Below, one piece after another: positions 36,137-45,561 of a stretch of 64,000 nt of DNA (position 1 is its first letter; each line of letters opens with the position of its first letter). A model generated the notes under the pieces. It did no database searches and was not told the DNA's origin. It worked only from the letters and a program-made list of their open reading frames with translations. Both the position numbers and the translations under genes were made by a program. The stretch is from Pedobacter sp. Bi126 (lineage in GTDB: Bacteria > Bacteroidota > Bacteroidia > Sphingobacteriales > Sphingobacteriaceae), in assembly GCF_918698245.1 (NCBI RefSeq), contig NZ_CAKKMS010000003.1, forward strand, positions 558,001 through 622,000. The letters are read 5' to 3'.

Positions 36137-36615
36137 ATACAATAGAACAACAGCTTTGGGATTATATTGATGGGAATTTGGATGATGCTTCAAAAAAAGC
36201 CATCGAAGAAAAAATTGAATCGGATGCCGAGCTTAAATCGCAGTACGAGGATCTGCTTAAGCTTAATTTAGTTTTTGATGGGCTCGATCTTGATGAACCC
36301 TCTATGTCTTTCACCAGAAATGTGATGGAAAGTGTTGCCTTAGTTCCTGCCCCTATGGCGATGAAAACAAAGGTTGATAAAAAGATTATTTATAGCATTG
36401 GAGGCTTTTTTGTGGTCTCGTTACTCGCCTTATTGGGTTATGTGTTTTATAACGCTAACCTTGAAATGCCTCAATTCGATTTAAAAGTGAATTTCGATTT
36501 CAATTTAGAGAAATACATTACGCCTACAACTATTTATGCCTTTCTTTTTGCAGATCTGGTGATCGGATTAATTTTTCTCGACCAGTTTTTAAGGAAGAAG
36601 GTTGCGCAGAAGTAA
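36133..36615 (+). CDS. Putative membrane anti-sigma factor
   Basis: This 160-residue protein starts with a cytosolic helical segment typical of anti-sigma partners (QLWDYIDGNLDDASKKAIEEKI, about residues 6-27), then has two membrane helices at about 82-103 and 133-152. The loop between them is short. It has no zinc-binding HxxxCxxC. An AAAGGAG ribosome-binding site precedes the ATG, and translation is coupled to the sigma gene. The anti-sigma role follows from this layout and is not proven. Confidence 0.8.
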   Translation: MNTIEQQLWDYIDGNLDDASKKAIEEKIESDAELKSQYEDLLKLNLVFDGLDLDEPSMSFTRNVMESVALVPAPMAMKTKVDKKIIYSIGGFFVVSLLALLGYVFYNANLEMPQFDLKVNFDFNLEKYITPTTIYAFLFADLVIGLIFLDQFLRKKVAQK

Positions 36616-36787
36616 GAACGCTTAAATTATTCCCGCAGATCAAATTGGTTTACGCAGATTTATGCTCATCTGCGCTTTCCACGAAATCTGCGCCTGAATT
36701 ACCCAAACCAGGAACAATAAAATAGTAGGTCATAAAAAGTGAGAATAGATCCTGAATGAATTCAGGCAGCGAAAAATAAAACAAAAA

Positions 36788-36815
36788 AAGGCCGCCATCG
36801 CAAGAAAGCAGCCTT
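36788..36815 (-). terminator. Terminator after the cold-shock gene
   Basis: On the minus strand AAGGCTGC pairs with GCGGCCTT with one wobble, followed by seven T residues. It lies 22 bases past the stop codon. Confidence 0.8.
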
Positions 36816-36837
36816 CTCTGTAAATATGATAAATAAA

Positions 36838-37029
36838 TTAAATTACTTTCACATTAACGGCATTTAAGCCTTTTTTACCGTTAGCAACTTCGTACTGTAC
36901 TTTGTCGTTTTCACGGATTTCGTCGATAAGACCTGTTGAATGAACAAAAATTTCGCTATCGCCATTTGCAGGTACGATAAAGCCAAAACCTTTAGTTACA
37001 TTGAAGAATTTTACTGTGCCTTCTTGCAT
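36838..37029 (-). CDS. Cold-shock domain protein
   Basis: This 63-residue protein is a single cold-shock domain with RNP1-like KGFGFI (residues 12-17) and RNP2-like IFVHST near 29-34. It binds single-stranded RNA or DNA and helps translation in the cold or general RNA folding. I start it at the ATG giving MQEGTVKFF, the usual opening; the frame runs 23 codons further upstream in AT-rich leader sequence. The AT-rich leader of about 100 bases may be a structured cold-responsive 5' region, which I cannot confirm by eye. Confidence 0.93.
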   Translation of the reverse strand: MQEGTVKFFNVTKGFGFIVPANGDSEIFVHSTGLIDEIRENDKVQYEVANGKKGLNAVNVKVI

Positions 37030-37133
37030 TGTATTAAATATTAAAATTAAGTATGCAAGGTAAGTTTTAATTTTTAAAATCAAAATAAATTTTAACATTT
37101 TTTTAACGTTAAAATTTTGTAAATAGCAGATTA

Positions 37134-38060
37134 CTAAGGCTTTTTAATTGCCTTCCCAATTATTGTTAAAGTAATTTCACTATTATGCGGAATCCCGAGT
37201 GTCGTTCCGGGAGCCACATCAAAAAGGTTTCTAACATAGATATCTGCTATCCCCTGAGCCACCTTTTTTTTAGTTTCAACGTTCTCGGGAAGCACATTAT
37301 AAATCGTTTTTACGTGTATCCTTCCCTGAAAATCTACAACCGCTGCAACCTGGTAAGCAAAATCTTTATAAGCCCGATCTATCCTGATAATATACTGCGG
37401 AAACATATAATCGTAAGCTTCGGTCCTGTTATTGGCCCGATCAACCGTACTGATTTTTTCTACCCTTACAATTTTACTTTTTGGTATAAACTGAACCGGA
37501 TCTGTTGCAGCAAAAGCACTATCGCTATTTAAATTAACTTTGGCAGCACGCTTCTCTATAAAAGCAGTATCGGCCTTGCTTGGTTTTTGCAGATCGGCAG
37601 CCTTGGCCTTCAATTTGTTTTTAATATAATCCTGCGCGTAAAAAGTCATATTTACATCCGAGCGAACATCCGAAGCAATTACTTTTCCATCAACCTGAAT
37701 CCGCTGAAAAACCAAACTATCCTTACTGATGTGTTTTACTTTAAAAAATTCCGCAGCAAAATTATATACATTCCCGTGATCGTACTGCATATAGAATTTT
37801 TGCATTCGTTGTTTCTGTGGACTCCAGGCCGACATGGTATCTTCCTTAACCACTTCAATGATCCAGGATGGTTTTTGCATAAAACCTTCCGTATTAAAAG
37901 AAAGTCCGTTTTTAAAACGGCGTTTTACCTCTTGATAACGGATGCCTTTTACAGGCTCGAAAGTAAAATCTCTTAAAGTTGGGTCGCTGGTTTTAGTGCC
38001 AAACTTACAGGCAGAAAGCATCAGTACAAAAAAGAAAAAGTATATCGTATTTTTAATCAT
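37134..38060 (-). CDS. Lipoprotein of unknown function
   Basis: This 308-residue predicted lipoprotein has a signal peptide ending in the lipobox LSAC (Cys18). I do not recognise the family. The body alternates short beta strands with charged loops, with a Lys/Ala-rich segment at about 140-165. The last 80 residues (AVVDFQGRIHVKTIYNV, then TTLGIPHNSEITLTIIG) have an even beta-strand rhythm. It is probably attached to the outer or inner membrane in the periplasm. No neighbour explains its job. Confidence 0.7.
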   Translation of the reverse strand: MIKNTIYFFFFVLMLSACKFGTKTSDPTLRDFTFEPVKGIRYQEVKRRFKNGLSFNTEGFMQKPSWIIEVVKEDTMSAWSPQKQRMQKFYMQYDHGNVYNFAAEFFKVKHISKDSLVFQRIQVDGKVIASDVRSDVNMTFYAQDYIKNKLKAKAADLQKPSKADTAFIEKRAAKVNLNSDSAFAATDPVQFIPKSKIVRVEKISTVDRANNRTEAYDYMFPQYIIRIDRAYKDFAYQVAAVVDFQGRIHVKTIYNVLPENVETKKKVAQGIADIYVRNLFDVAPGTTLGIPHNSEITLTIIGKAIKKP

Positions 38061-38129
38061 TTCAACAAAAATCTTTGGCTAAAATAAGTTTTTTTAACCA
38101 GAGCTAAACATGCTGTAATAGATACAGGT

Positions 38130-39005
38130 TTATCTCCGTACTTGTTTTTTCACCAAAATGACGTTAGCTACTTTGCGCTGCCCTTCATGGTCCCATTTTT
38201 TATTATCAGTTGGATAGTTGACAACACCATTATCGGGCATTCCGTTTACCCACAAAGTTGTAGAACCTCCACCATCAAAATTTAGGGCACTGGCGCAGCC
38301 TAGCCAACGCATTAATTTGGTTAGCTCAAACAAACTCATGCCTGCCGAGTTTTCATTTCTTCCATCAACAGTTAACAAAATCACCCTGCCATTAGGCTTT
38401 ACGCCTAAGCAAGTACGCGGATGGCGCAAACGGCTAAATCCAGTCGTATCCAGCTTTTCATCAATATCGTTTAGAGTTAATAAGGGGCCGTTTAACAAAA
38501 CATCTTTAGCGGCCAGTTTTGTTTCCCAGTCACTTGTCCCATCCCACTTTTGGATCGAAATTTTTCCGTTCTCAATTACAACCGCCGCTTCTTGATGCCT
38601 TGCCCGATTTCCATTTTTATCCAAGCGGTTAGTATTAATGGTTTTTCCATTAACACGAACAAAATCTACTGAACCTCCATTTTTTACATCGAAAAAGTTA
38701 CCATTTACCGCAGCAATTGCTGTATCGCGTAATCCAAAATTACTGGTAGTAATTAGTTCTCTCTCTTCTGCTCCAATAGCAAAAACCGCCTTCCGGCCTG
38801 TATTTTTTATTTCTAAGAACGAAATGTTTTCGTTTGCAGCGAAAAGGTTTTTCTGATCAAAATGATGCTGGAATAAAGTCACCTGTTTGGCAATTCTGTT
38901 TTTATGCCATTTGGTTTTTATAACCGTTAACGAATCTGCACTTTGACCAAAGGCAGATAAACTGTATGTAAATAAGGTAAGGGCAAATAATAATCTTTTG
39001 AGCAT
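38130..39005 (-). CDS. Phosphodiester glycosidase (NAGPA-like) family protein
   Basis: This 291-residue exported protein has a signal peptide (LKRLLFALTLFTYSLSAFGQ). It belongs to the family of the lysosomal uncovering enzyme NAGPA (DUF2233). The domain shows AVNGNFFDVKNGGSVDFVRV near 100-120, PRTCLGVKPNGRVILLTVDGR near 195-215 and the signature SALNFDGGGSTTLWVNG near 240-256. Related bacterial proteins act on periplasmic or exopolysaccharide sugar phosphodiesters; the substrate here is unknown. I start it at ATG 39005 just before the signal peptide. Confidence 0.88.
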   Translation of the reverse strand: MLKRLLFALTLFTYSLSAFGQSADSLTVIKTKWHKNRIAKQVTLFQHHFDQKNLFAANENISFLEIKNTGRKAVFAIGAEERELITTSNFGLRDTAIAAVNGNFFDVKNGGSVDFVRVNGKTINTNRLDKNGNRARHQEAAVVIENGKISIQKWDGTSDWETKLAAKDVLLNGPLLTLNDIDEKLDTTGFSRLRHPRTCLGVKPNGRVILLTVDGRNENSAGMSLFELTKLMRWLGCASALNFDGGGSTTLWVNGMPDNGVVNYPTDNKKWDHEGQRKVANVILVKKQVRR

Positions 39006-39091
39006 AATAGCTGTTTTAACCATAAAATTAAAAAACTGCCATGTGTTTAGCTTAAAGCATCAAAAATTATACAAAGGGGATTAAATAGATT

Positions 39092-39115
39092 CGTCATTTC
39101 GAGCGAAGACGACGA
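39092..39115. repeat. Half of a family 1 palindromic element
   Basis: CGTCATTTCGAGCGAAGACGACG keeps the outer arm of the family but lacks the long internal part and distal arm. It looks like a decayed or internally deleted copy. Confidence 0.5.
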
Positions 39116-39148
39116 TCTTTTGATTGTAAACCTGCTAGGTTTGACTTA

Positions 39149-39191
39149 TAAAAAAACGGAGCAATCAATTTAATGACCTGCTCCGCTTTTT
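39149..39191 (-). terminator. Bidirectional terminator after the metalloprotease gene
   Basis: CGGAGCA and TGCTCCG pair over seven bases, with an A tract on the left and a T tract on the right. On the minus strand it can end transcription of the 39268-41784 gene; on the plus strand it has the same form. Confidence 0.65.
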
Positions 39192-39192
39192 T

Positions 39193-39268
39193 AATGATTG
39201 AATGAGTGAGTTATTGAATGGTGCATTGCTTTCATTCAATCACTCACTCATTTTATCATTCAATCATT
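39193..39268. repeat. Long imperfect inverted repeat
   Basis: The left arm of 28 bases (AATGATTGAATGAGTGAG...) pairs with the right arm at 39233-39268, with an eight-base insertion near ATTTTATC. Both arms contain ATTGAAT and GAGTGAGT blocks and their complements. It ends on the stop codon of the metalloprotease gene. Confidence 0.65.
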
Positions 39269-41784
39269 TATTTCTTAGGATCTAAAATATCTTTAATTCT
39301 GATATTCAAATCTTCATAATGTGCCTTGGTAATGGCATCACCTGCTGCTGCTCTGGCTTTTGTAGTAGCCAATAAAGTTTTTAACTCTGCTCTGACCAAT
39401 GGTCTGATATCAGATAAGCCAACATTGATTGGCGTTAAACCGTAACTTGCTGCATAATCTACAGGAAACCCAACCGGAAGTTCTGATTCTTTGGTCATTA
39501 AATCCTGTAAACGGTCTACATAAGCACGTTGTAAATTACGTTTAAATGCATCTGCTCTTCCTGCAACAAAAACCGACGATCTTAAGTCCGTAAATAATTC
39601 AGGTAAGGTGTATGCTTTTGCTGCACCGTTTTTAGTTTCGTTGTCTAACAAACGAGCAATACGTGAAGCGGATAATAAATTACCTAAAGTATTCGCTTGA
39701 ACACTTTTAATGCGGTTTAACAATACACCATTATCAAATTTACTGAGTTGATCATTGCTGATTAACCAAAGTGGGGTAGTAAATAATTGTTGATTGAAAA
39801 AAGCAACGGCTTCTTTTTGCTTTGTTTTAGGCAAATAGGCGTAAACTGGCCCTTTTTGCTCGTAGGTTTTAAAGTTTTCGCTTAATCCACCAACGTTTGT
39901 TGCCACGTGTCCCATATAACGGTTAAACTGGCCAACAATTTCGGTGTAGATTTCTTTTAAATCACTGTAATCTTTTCCTTTTTGATAGGTCCATTTTTCT
40001 ACGTTAGGCAAAATACGTTTTAAGTTGGCAATGCCATATGTACTTGCTTTCATTGCGTTGTCGCCCAAATCTTCGCTCTGCAAACGAGGATCTAATGAAG
40101 TTCCCTGACGGCCATAGAAATACAAAGGATTACCTGCATTTTTCAATGTCCACTGGTCTAAAATTTCTTTTTCCTGTTCTGCAGTTTTGTTTCCAGGAAT
40201 CCAAGAATAACCCCATTTCACTACCCATTTATCATATTCTCCAATTTGGGGGTGAAGCTTGGTTACACCATCGCCAGGTTGAGCGATGTAGTTAAAACGC
40301 GCATAATCCATAATAGATGGTGCAGTACCATGTTTATCTGTAAATGCTTTTGAACGTAATGAATCAACCGGGTAAGCATAGCTCGAGCCAAAGTTGTGTG
40401 GTAAACCTAAAGTGTGGCCAATTTCGTGTGAAGAAACAAAACGGATTAATTCGCCCATTTGCGCATCCGTAAATTTAGCTTTACGAACTTCAGGATTAAT
40501 GGCTGCTGTTTGTACAAAATACCAGTTACGCAATAGATTCATTACATTATGGTACCAACCAATGTGCGTTTCTAAAATCTGTCCGGTACGTGGGTCGCTA
40601 ATATGCGGGCCGTAAGCATTGGCAATATCTGATGCAAAATAGCGAACAACTGAATACCTGGAATCTTCTACACTGAATTGAGGATCTTGTTGAGGCGTTG
40701 GCGCTTCTTTACCTATAATGGCATTTTTAAAACCTGCAGCCTCAAAAGCTACCTGCCAATCATTAATCCCCTGGATTAAAAACGGCACCCATTTTTTAGG
40801 CGTTGCAGGATCGATATAAATTACAATCGGTTTTACCGGTTCTACCAGTTCGCCACGTTTATAGGCATTGGTATCTTTTGGAACCAAATTCCATCGGTGA
40901 ATGTAGGCTGTACGCTCTGCCTTTTGTGCGTTGCTTCCATAATCAATTTGAGATTGACCAAAAAAACCAACCCTGCTATCCATTATCCTGGCTTTCACAG
41001 GGGTTTTTGGCAATAATAACATCGACGTATTGAATTCGAAAGTAACAGCTCCATTACTGTTATCGGTCGGAGATTCTGCTGCCCGGTATGTTTTAGCGGT
41101 TTTTACTTCAACGTTGATCGGGAAAGTTTTTACCGTATCGATATAAGAACGTGTTACATCGTACATGGTAACTTTATAAGCTTTACGGATCTGATCGGTA
41201 GCACCAATTGCCATTACATCACCGTTATAAAAATCAGTAACATCAATCACAACACCAGTAGTATCCTTATTATAGGCTTTAATTTCAAAACTGGCTAAAA
41301 TTTGTGCAAGATTAGAGTTTTGCACCGATTCGTACATATCGCTGTTCGGATCAGCCTTTGTTGCATAACTTGGTACGCGGATGTAAACTTGTTTGCCTCT
41401 ACGCTCCCATTTCCATACCTGCTCATTTAATTGTTCCCCGCCATATTGCTGGTTACCAACTTTTACCCCTGCTGGCACCTTTGCCAATCGGGTAACTACA
41501 AGCATTTCGCGGTTGATCATTGAATCTGGTATCTCAAAATACCATTTATCGTCTACCTTGTGTGTTTTGAATAAACCGTTTGTTGTTCTGGCTTTTGCGG
41601 TAATTACTTCAGAAAAAGGTTTAATTCCTTCTTTTTTTGGTGCTGCTGCCGGGGCTGCAGTTGGAGCTGCAGGAGTAGCTCCTTTTGTTGTTTTAGATTT
41701 TTTCTGGGCATATACCGAACCTGATCCGGCTACACCAAGTGCTACGATACCTGCGAGGGCAAGTACCTTAAAGTTTTTCTTCAT
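39268..41784 (-). CDS. Large exported zinc-dependent metalloprotease (DUF5117/DUF5118)
   Basis: This 838-residue protein has a signal peptide (cleavage near SVYAQ, residue 27) followed by a Lys/Ala/Pro-rich linker. The N-terminal DUF5118-like and central DUF5117-like regions lead to a metzincin-type catalytic site, HEIGHTLGLPH, with zinc ligands His453, His457 and His463, and the downstream SIMDYARFNY Met-turn. A C-terminal helical domain of about 300 residues ends the chain. No T9SS C-terminal sorting domain is evident. It probably degrades proteins in the periplasm or at the surface. Length is normal for this Bacteroidota family. Confidence 0.92.
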   Translation of the reverse strand: MKKNFKVLALAGIVALGVAGSGSVYAQKKSKTTKGATPAAPTAAPAAAPKKEGIKPFSEVITAKARTTNGLFKTHKVDDKWYFEIPDSMINREMLVVTRLAKVPAGVKVGNQQYGGEQLNEQVWKWERRGKQVYIRVPSYATKADPNSDMYESVQNSNLAQILASFEIKAYNKDTTGVVIDVTDFYNGDVMAIGATDQIRKAYKVTMYDVTRSYIDTVKTFPINVEVKTAKTYRAAESPTDNSNGAVTFEFNTSMLLLPKTPVKARIMDSRVGFFGQSQIDYGSNAQKAERTAYIHRWNLVPKDTNAYKRGELVEPVKPIVIYIDPATPKKWVPFLIQGINDWQVAFEAAGFKNAIIGKEAPTPQQDPQFSVEDSRYSVVRYFASDIANAYGPHISDPRTGQILETHIGWYHNVMNLLRNWYFVQTAAINPEVRKAKFTDAQMGELIRFVSSHEIGHTLGLPHNFGSSYAYPVDSLRSKAFTDKHGTAPSIMDYARFNYIAQPGDGVTKLHPQIGEYDKWVVKWGYSWIPGNKTAEQEKEILDQWTLKNAGNPLYFYGRQGTSLDPRLQSEDLGDNAMKASTYGIANLKRILPNVEKWTYQKGKDYSDLKEIYTEIVGQFNRYMGHVATNVGGLSENFKTYEQKGPVYAYLPKTKQKEAVAFFNQQLFTTPLWLISNDQLSKFDNGVLLNRIKSVQANTLGNLLSASRIARLLDNETKNGAAKAYTLPELFTDLRSSVFVAGRADAFKRNLQRAYVDRLQDLMTKESELPVGFPVDYAASYGLTPINVGLSDIRPLVRAELKTLLATTKARAAAGDAITKAHYEDLNIRIKDILDPKK

Positions 41785-41876
41785 GTGTATATAAAAGTTA
41801 GTTTGCTTGGCAATAAGAGGTTAAAGTTAGAACCTTGTTACACGACAATTCTTTTGTAACTGGAAAATTACGCTTT

Positions 41877-43124
41877 TTAGATCCTCTTTTCAAGGCGAAC
41901 CACTTTAAAATAGACTTGATTATCCCTAAAAATCTCAAAAATTACATTCCTATCTGCTTTTGATTTAAACATTTCGGTAAGCTCATTTAAAGAATAGGTA
42001 TCTATACTTTTGAAATTTACCGCGATAATTTCATCATCAGGGCATAATCCCGCTTTTTCTGCCGGACTATTTTCGTCTATTTCACCAATCAGAACTCTTT
42101 TATACTCTTTCTGATCGAGGTAAATTACCATACCTACCATATCATGCTCGAAAGGAGTTTTGCTTAAACCATTAGGCTTAACATAAATAAAACCTCCCTG
42201 GTAGTTAAACTGGATATTAAATTTCCGCAGCAAATCCGCTCCCACATTACCGTTCCGTTTTGATAAATCGATCTTATCCGCAATACTCTTAAAATCAGGA
42301 AATCCTGCAACAACGTCTTTAAAAACATGGCCGCCTACATTAAACTTGCCTACACGGCCAATATATCCCTTAATCTGGCCGCTAAGGCTCATCCCTAAAT
42401 TTGCTTTGATTTTTTTTTCGGGCAGCGGGAATTCGGTTCCATGGAGCATTTCGAGCGATAAAGCATGGCTAGCTCCTGTGTCCATTAAAAACCTAGCCTC
42501 AACGGTTTTACCGCCAGGAACATCAACAGTACCTAAAATATACGGTTTCTGATTCTGAATCTCAATGGGTATTTTTTTGCCACGGTATTTGATTTTGGCA
42601 TCGTGATCATAAATAATCAGCCTATTTTCACTGTATCTTATATCAACAATAAAGCTGTTAAAAAAACTGAAGCCCAGCAAGCCGTAAATTTTCAGTCCCA
42701 AATGCCCCGACAGGTTAAAGAGATCTTCTTTTAAGATTGCCGTTGGTATATTCTTAATGCTTGTACTGCCTACTTTAACATCCAGACTTTGAGAAACATA
42801 GGCCTCAACTGTTTCAATGCCCAAGCCAGATACTTTAATTTTACGGAGTTTACTAAAATTCAAAGAATCGATAATCGATGGATCGGTAATAATCATTGGT
42901 CCGACTCCGGTATCAAGAACAAAATCATACGGCCCCTTACCATTTACATACACCGGAATAACCATCAGGTTTTTGATGCACTTAAAAGTAATTGACTGTT
43001 TTTGCCTGTTTCTTTTAAAAAGGAATTCCTGGCCAAATCCAGAAAAAGCAAGAAATACCAACCCCAAACAAATTGTTAGTTTGCGTAAACAGATTATTAC
43101 ACCGGGGTTATACTTGGTTAACAT
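41877..43124 (-). CDS. Retropepsin-like aspartyl protease with a PDZ domain
   Basis: This 415-residue exported protein has a hydrophobic signal segment (about residues 15-31). It has two aspartyl protease halves, each with an active-site triad: DFVLDTGVG near residue 69 and RFLMDTGAS near 215. This is a single-chain duplicated retropepsin-like fold. The C-terminal PDZ domain (about 330-410, with SPAEKAGLCPDDEIIAVN) probably positions substrates. It is likely periplasmic. The N-terminus before the signal segment is longer than usual, so the true start may lie a few codons inside. Confidence 0.86.
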   Translation of the reverse strand: MLTKYNPGVIICLRKLTICLGLVFLAFSGFGQEFLFKRNRQKQSITFKCIKNLMVIPVYVNGKGPYDFVLDTGVGPMIITDPSIIDSLNFSKLRKIKVSGLGIETVEAYVSQSLDVKVGSTSIKNIPTAILKEDLFNLSGHLGLKIYGLLGFSFFNSFIVDIRYSENRLIIYDHDAKIKYRGKKIPIEIQNQKPYILGTVDVPGGKTVEARFLMDTGASHALSLEMLHGTEFPLPEKKIKANLGMSLSGQIKGYIGRVGKFNVGGHVFKDVVAGFPDFKSIADKIDLSKRNGNVGADLLRKFNIQFNYQGGFIYVKPNGLSKTPFEHDMVGMVIYLDQKEYKRVLIGEIDENSPAEKAGLCPDDEIIAVNFKSIDTYSLNELTEMFKSKADRNVIFEIFRDNQVYFKVVRLEKRI

Positions 43125-43175
43125 TAAACTAAATTTAATAAATTAGTTGATAATTATGTCCCCTAAATTTAGAAC

Positions 43176-44504
43176 ATGTTTACTTTAAAAAATCATAATT
43201 TTATTTTTCTTGCATTTGCACTATCTATTTGTTTGTTAACAAGTTGCTCAACCAATAAAATCATTTCAAAAAAAGTAGCTAAAGAATTTAAAAATTCGCA
43301 GGTAATCAAACAATATCAGGTTGGTTTCGCCCTTTATAATCCTACAGATAAAAAAATGATTTTTCAGAAAGATGCCGGTAAATATTTCACCCCAGCGTCT
43401 AACACCAAACTTTATACTTTTTTTGCAAGCTTAAAAATGCTGCCCGATTTAATGCCTGCCTTAAAATATATTGAACGGAATGATTCATTGATTTTTTGGG
43501 GTACAGGCGATCCATCTTTTTTACAGTTTGCAGTAAAAGACAAATCGGCTTACAATTTTCTTTTGGCTTCGAACAAAAAACTATTCTTTTCTCCCGGACG
43601 ATATTTGGGCAGTTTTTTTGGCGATGGCTGGTCGTGGGATGATTACGATTATTATTATCAGCCAGAAATTACCGAAATGCCAATTATGGATAACATGGTT
43701 ACTTCTACTTATGCCACTCCAAATAAAATCAATATCGAACCAAAGGTGTTTGCCTCCTGTTTCGAAATAGATTCTACAAAAAAAGCAGGCAGTTTTCAGG
43801 TAAGCAGAGATTTTTTAAGCAACCGCTTCCATTATCCTGCCGTTTCAGTACAACCGGGCTACAATCAGCAAAACCCATATAAAACCAGTGCACAGGTTAC
43901 CGTCGAAATATTATCAGATACCCTGCACAAACCTGTCGGCATTATAAACTTAAAAATACCATCGTATGCTAAAACTTTATCTGGCGCAAAGCGTGATTCA
44001 GTTTTAAAACACATGATGCTCCCCAGCGATAATTTTATCGCCGAACATTTGTTATTGGTTTGCTCCGATCAGATTGGCGATACATTGAGTACAACAAAAG
44101 CCATTGATTATATTACGAAAAACTACCTTTCTTTTTTGCCTGATAAAGTAAAATGGGCTGATGGATCTGGTTTGTCCCGTCAGAATTTATTTACGCCGCG
44201 TGATAATGTATACCTCCTTGATTCCATTTACAGGTTGGTGAACAATCCGGAAAAGCTTTTTGGTCTGCTGCCAGCAGGCGGTAAAAGTGGCACATTAAAA
44301 AATGCTTACCCCAAAACCGACAAACCTTTTGTTTTCGGAAAGACAGGTTCGCTCGGTGGCGTTCATAATCAAAGTGGATATGTACTCACAAAAAAGGGCA
44401 AAACGTATATTTATTCTTTCATGAACAACAGTTTTGTAAAACCAACTGCCGAGGTACGTGCAGAAATGGTAAGGATAATCACTTATATACACAATACTTT
44501 TTAA
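43176..44504 (+). CDS. D-alanyl-D-alanine carboxypeptidase, PBP4/S13 family
   Basis: This 442-residue lipoprotein (lipobox LTSC, Cys24) is a serine peptidase of the S13/PBP4 type that trims or opens peptidoglycan cross-links. The three motifs are SxxK at Ser75-Lys78 (PASNTKL), SxN at Ser284-Asn286 and KTG at Lys389-Gly391 (FGKTGSLGG). The usual large insert of DacB between SxxK and SxN is shorter, so this is a compact form. It is followed by an exported GH18 protein, both in the envelope. Its gene is divergent from the aspartyl protease gene. Confidence 0.92.
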   Translation: MFTLKNHNFIFLAFALSICLLTSCSTNKIISKKVAKEFKNSQVIKQYQVGFALYNPTDKKMIFQKDAGKYFTPASNTKLYTFFASLKMLPDLMPALKYIERNDSLIFWGTGDPSFLQFAVKDKSAYNFLLASNKKLFFSPGRYLGSFFGDGWSWDDYDYYYQPEITEMPIMDNMVTSTYATPNKINIEPKVFASCFEIDSTKKAGSFQVSRDFLSNRFHYPAVSVQPGYNQQNPYKTSAQVTVEILSDTLHKPVGIINLKIPSYAKTLSGAKRDSVLKHMMLPSDNFIAEHLLLVCSDQIGDTLSTTKAIDYITKNYLSFLPDKVKWADGSGLSRQNLFTPRDNVYLLDSIYRLVNNPEKLFGLLPAGGKSGTLKNAYPKTDKPFVFGKTGSLGGVHNQSGYVLTKKGKTYIYSFMNNSFVKPTAEVRAEMVRIITYIHNTF

Positions 44505-44534
44505 GCATATGTAACATCAAATAACACCTAACCT

Positions 44535-45560
44535 ATGAAAAAAATCTACCTATTGATTGGCATCTCTACCATGCTGATTATATCAGCTTGTAAGAAAAAT
44601 GATCCCATAACAGATCCTATAGAACCTCCTATCCCTACTACACCATATATACCCGACAATAGCTTTAAAATTGTAAGCTATTTCCCAAGTTACCGAGATC
44701 CAGCCAGTATTGCAGATTCGAAGTTCAAAATGATTACGCACCTCTTTTATGCTTTTCTGAACCCCAATACCGATGGAAGTTTAGCTGCGTTGGAACAACC
44801 CGGTCGATTTACAACTGTAATGCAAAAAGCAAGGGCAAATGGCGTTAAAACAGGCATTTCTATATCGGGTACGAAAAGTATTTTTGTAACCATGGCGGCA
44901 TCTGCAACGGCCAGAAACCTGTTCGTAAAAAATGTGCTAACTTTTGCCAAAACAAATAATCTGAACGGCGTAGATATGGATTGGGAATATCCAAGCACCA
45001 GCGATGGATCTGCAGATAATTATGTGCTGTTAATGAAAGAGCTTTCAGATTCGCTACACAAATACCATAAATTTTTAAGTGCGGCCATAACCCCTGGTGT
45101 ATATGCCGGCAGTATCCGGGATGGATTAAAATCGGAAGTTTTTCCTGCTGTAGATTTCTTTAATATTATGGTGTACGATGGCATTGGCTGGGATAAAAAT
45201 GAGCCTATACAACATGCATCCTATAACATGGCCGTTGCCAGTTTAAATTATTGGCTAAGCACACGCGGTATGCCAAGAGAGAAAGCCGTTTTGGGTATCC
45301 CGGCTTATGGTAAAAATGCCAATAACTCGGCCAAGGCCTATCGCGATTTTGTAACAGCGGGGGCTGATGTAAGTTTAGATAATGCATCAATTGATGGCGT
45401 TCAATTTTACTTTAATGGAACCATAACCACCAAGAAAAAAGCTAAACTCGCTAAAGATATTGCAAATGGAATCATGTTCTGGGAATTTTACCATGATGAC
45501 AATGGCGATAAATCTATTATCCGCGCTGCAAATGATGAGCTTGGACGAAACTATAATTAA
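44535..45560 (+). CDS. GH18 family glycoside hydrolase lipoprotein
   Basis: This 341-residue lipoprotein (lipobox ISAC, Cys19) has a Pro-rich spacer and a GH18 TIM barrel. The catalytic line NGVDMDWEYP has Asp147, Asp149 and the proton donor Glu151. Substrate-assisted cleavage of beta-1,4-N-acetylglucosamine linkages in chitin or peptidoglycan-like glycans is expected. The C-terminus has GIMFWEFYHDD, the closing GH18 Trp strand. No chitin-binding module is present, so it may act on the cell's own glycans or on short chitin oligomers. The following enzyme gene begins two bases after its stop codon. Confidence 0.92.
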   Translation: MKKIYLLIGISTMLIISACKKNDPITDPIEPPIPTTPYIPDNSFKIVSYFPSYRDPASIADSKFKMITHLFYAFLNPNTDGSLAALEQPGRFTTVMQKARANGVKTGISISGTKSIFVTMAASATARNLFVKNVLTFAKTNNLNGVDMDWEYPSTSDGSADNYVLLMKELSDSLHKYHKFLSAAITPGVYAGSIRDGLKSEVFPAVDFFNIMVYDGIGWDKNEPIQHASYNMAVASLNYWLSTRGMPREKAVLGIPAYGKNANNSAKAYRDFVTAGADVSLDNASIDGVQFYFNGTITTKKKAKLAKDIANGIMFWEFYHDDNGDKSIIRAANDELGRNYN

Positions 45561-45561
45561 T

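Noticed and set aside
45460..45561. Upstream extension of the PLP enzyme gene
   Set aside because: The extra 34 codons lie inside the GH18 gene in another frame and read as nonsense; the ATG at 45562 gives the expected N-terminus.
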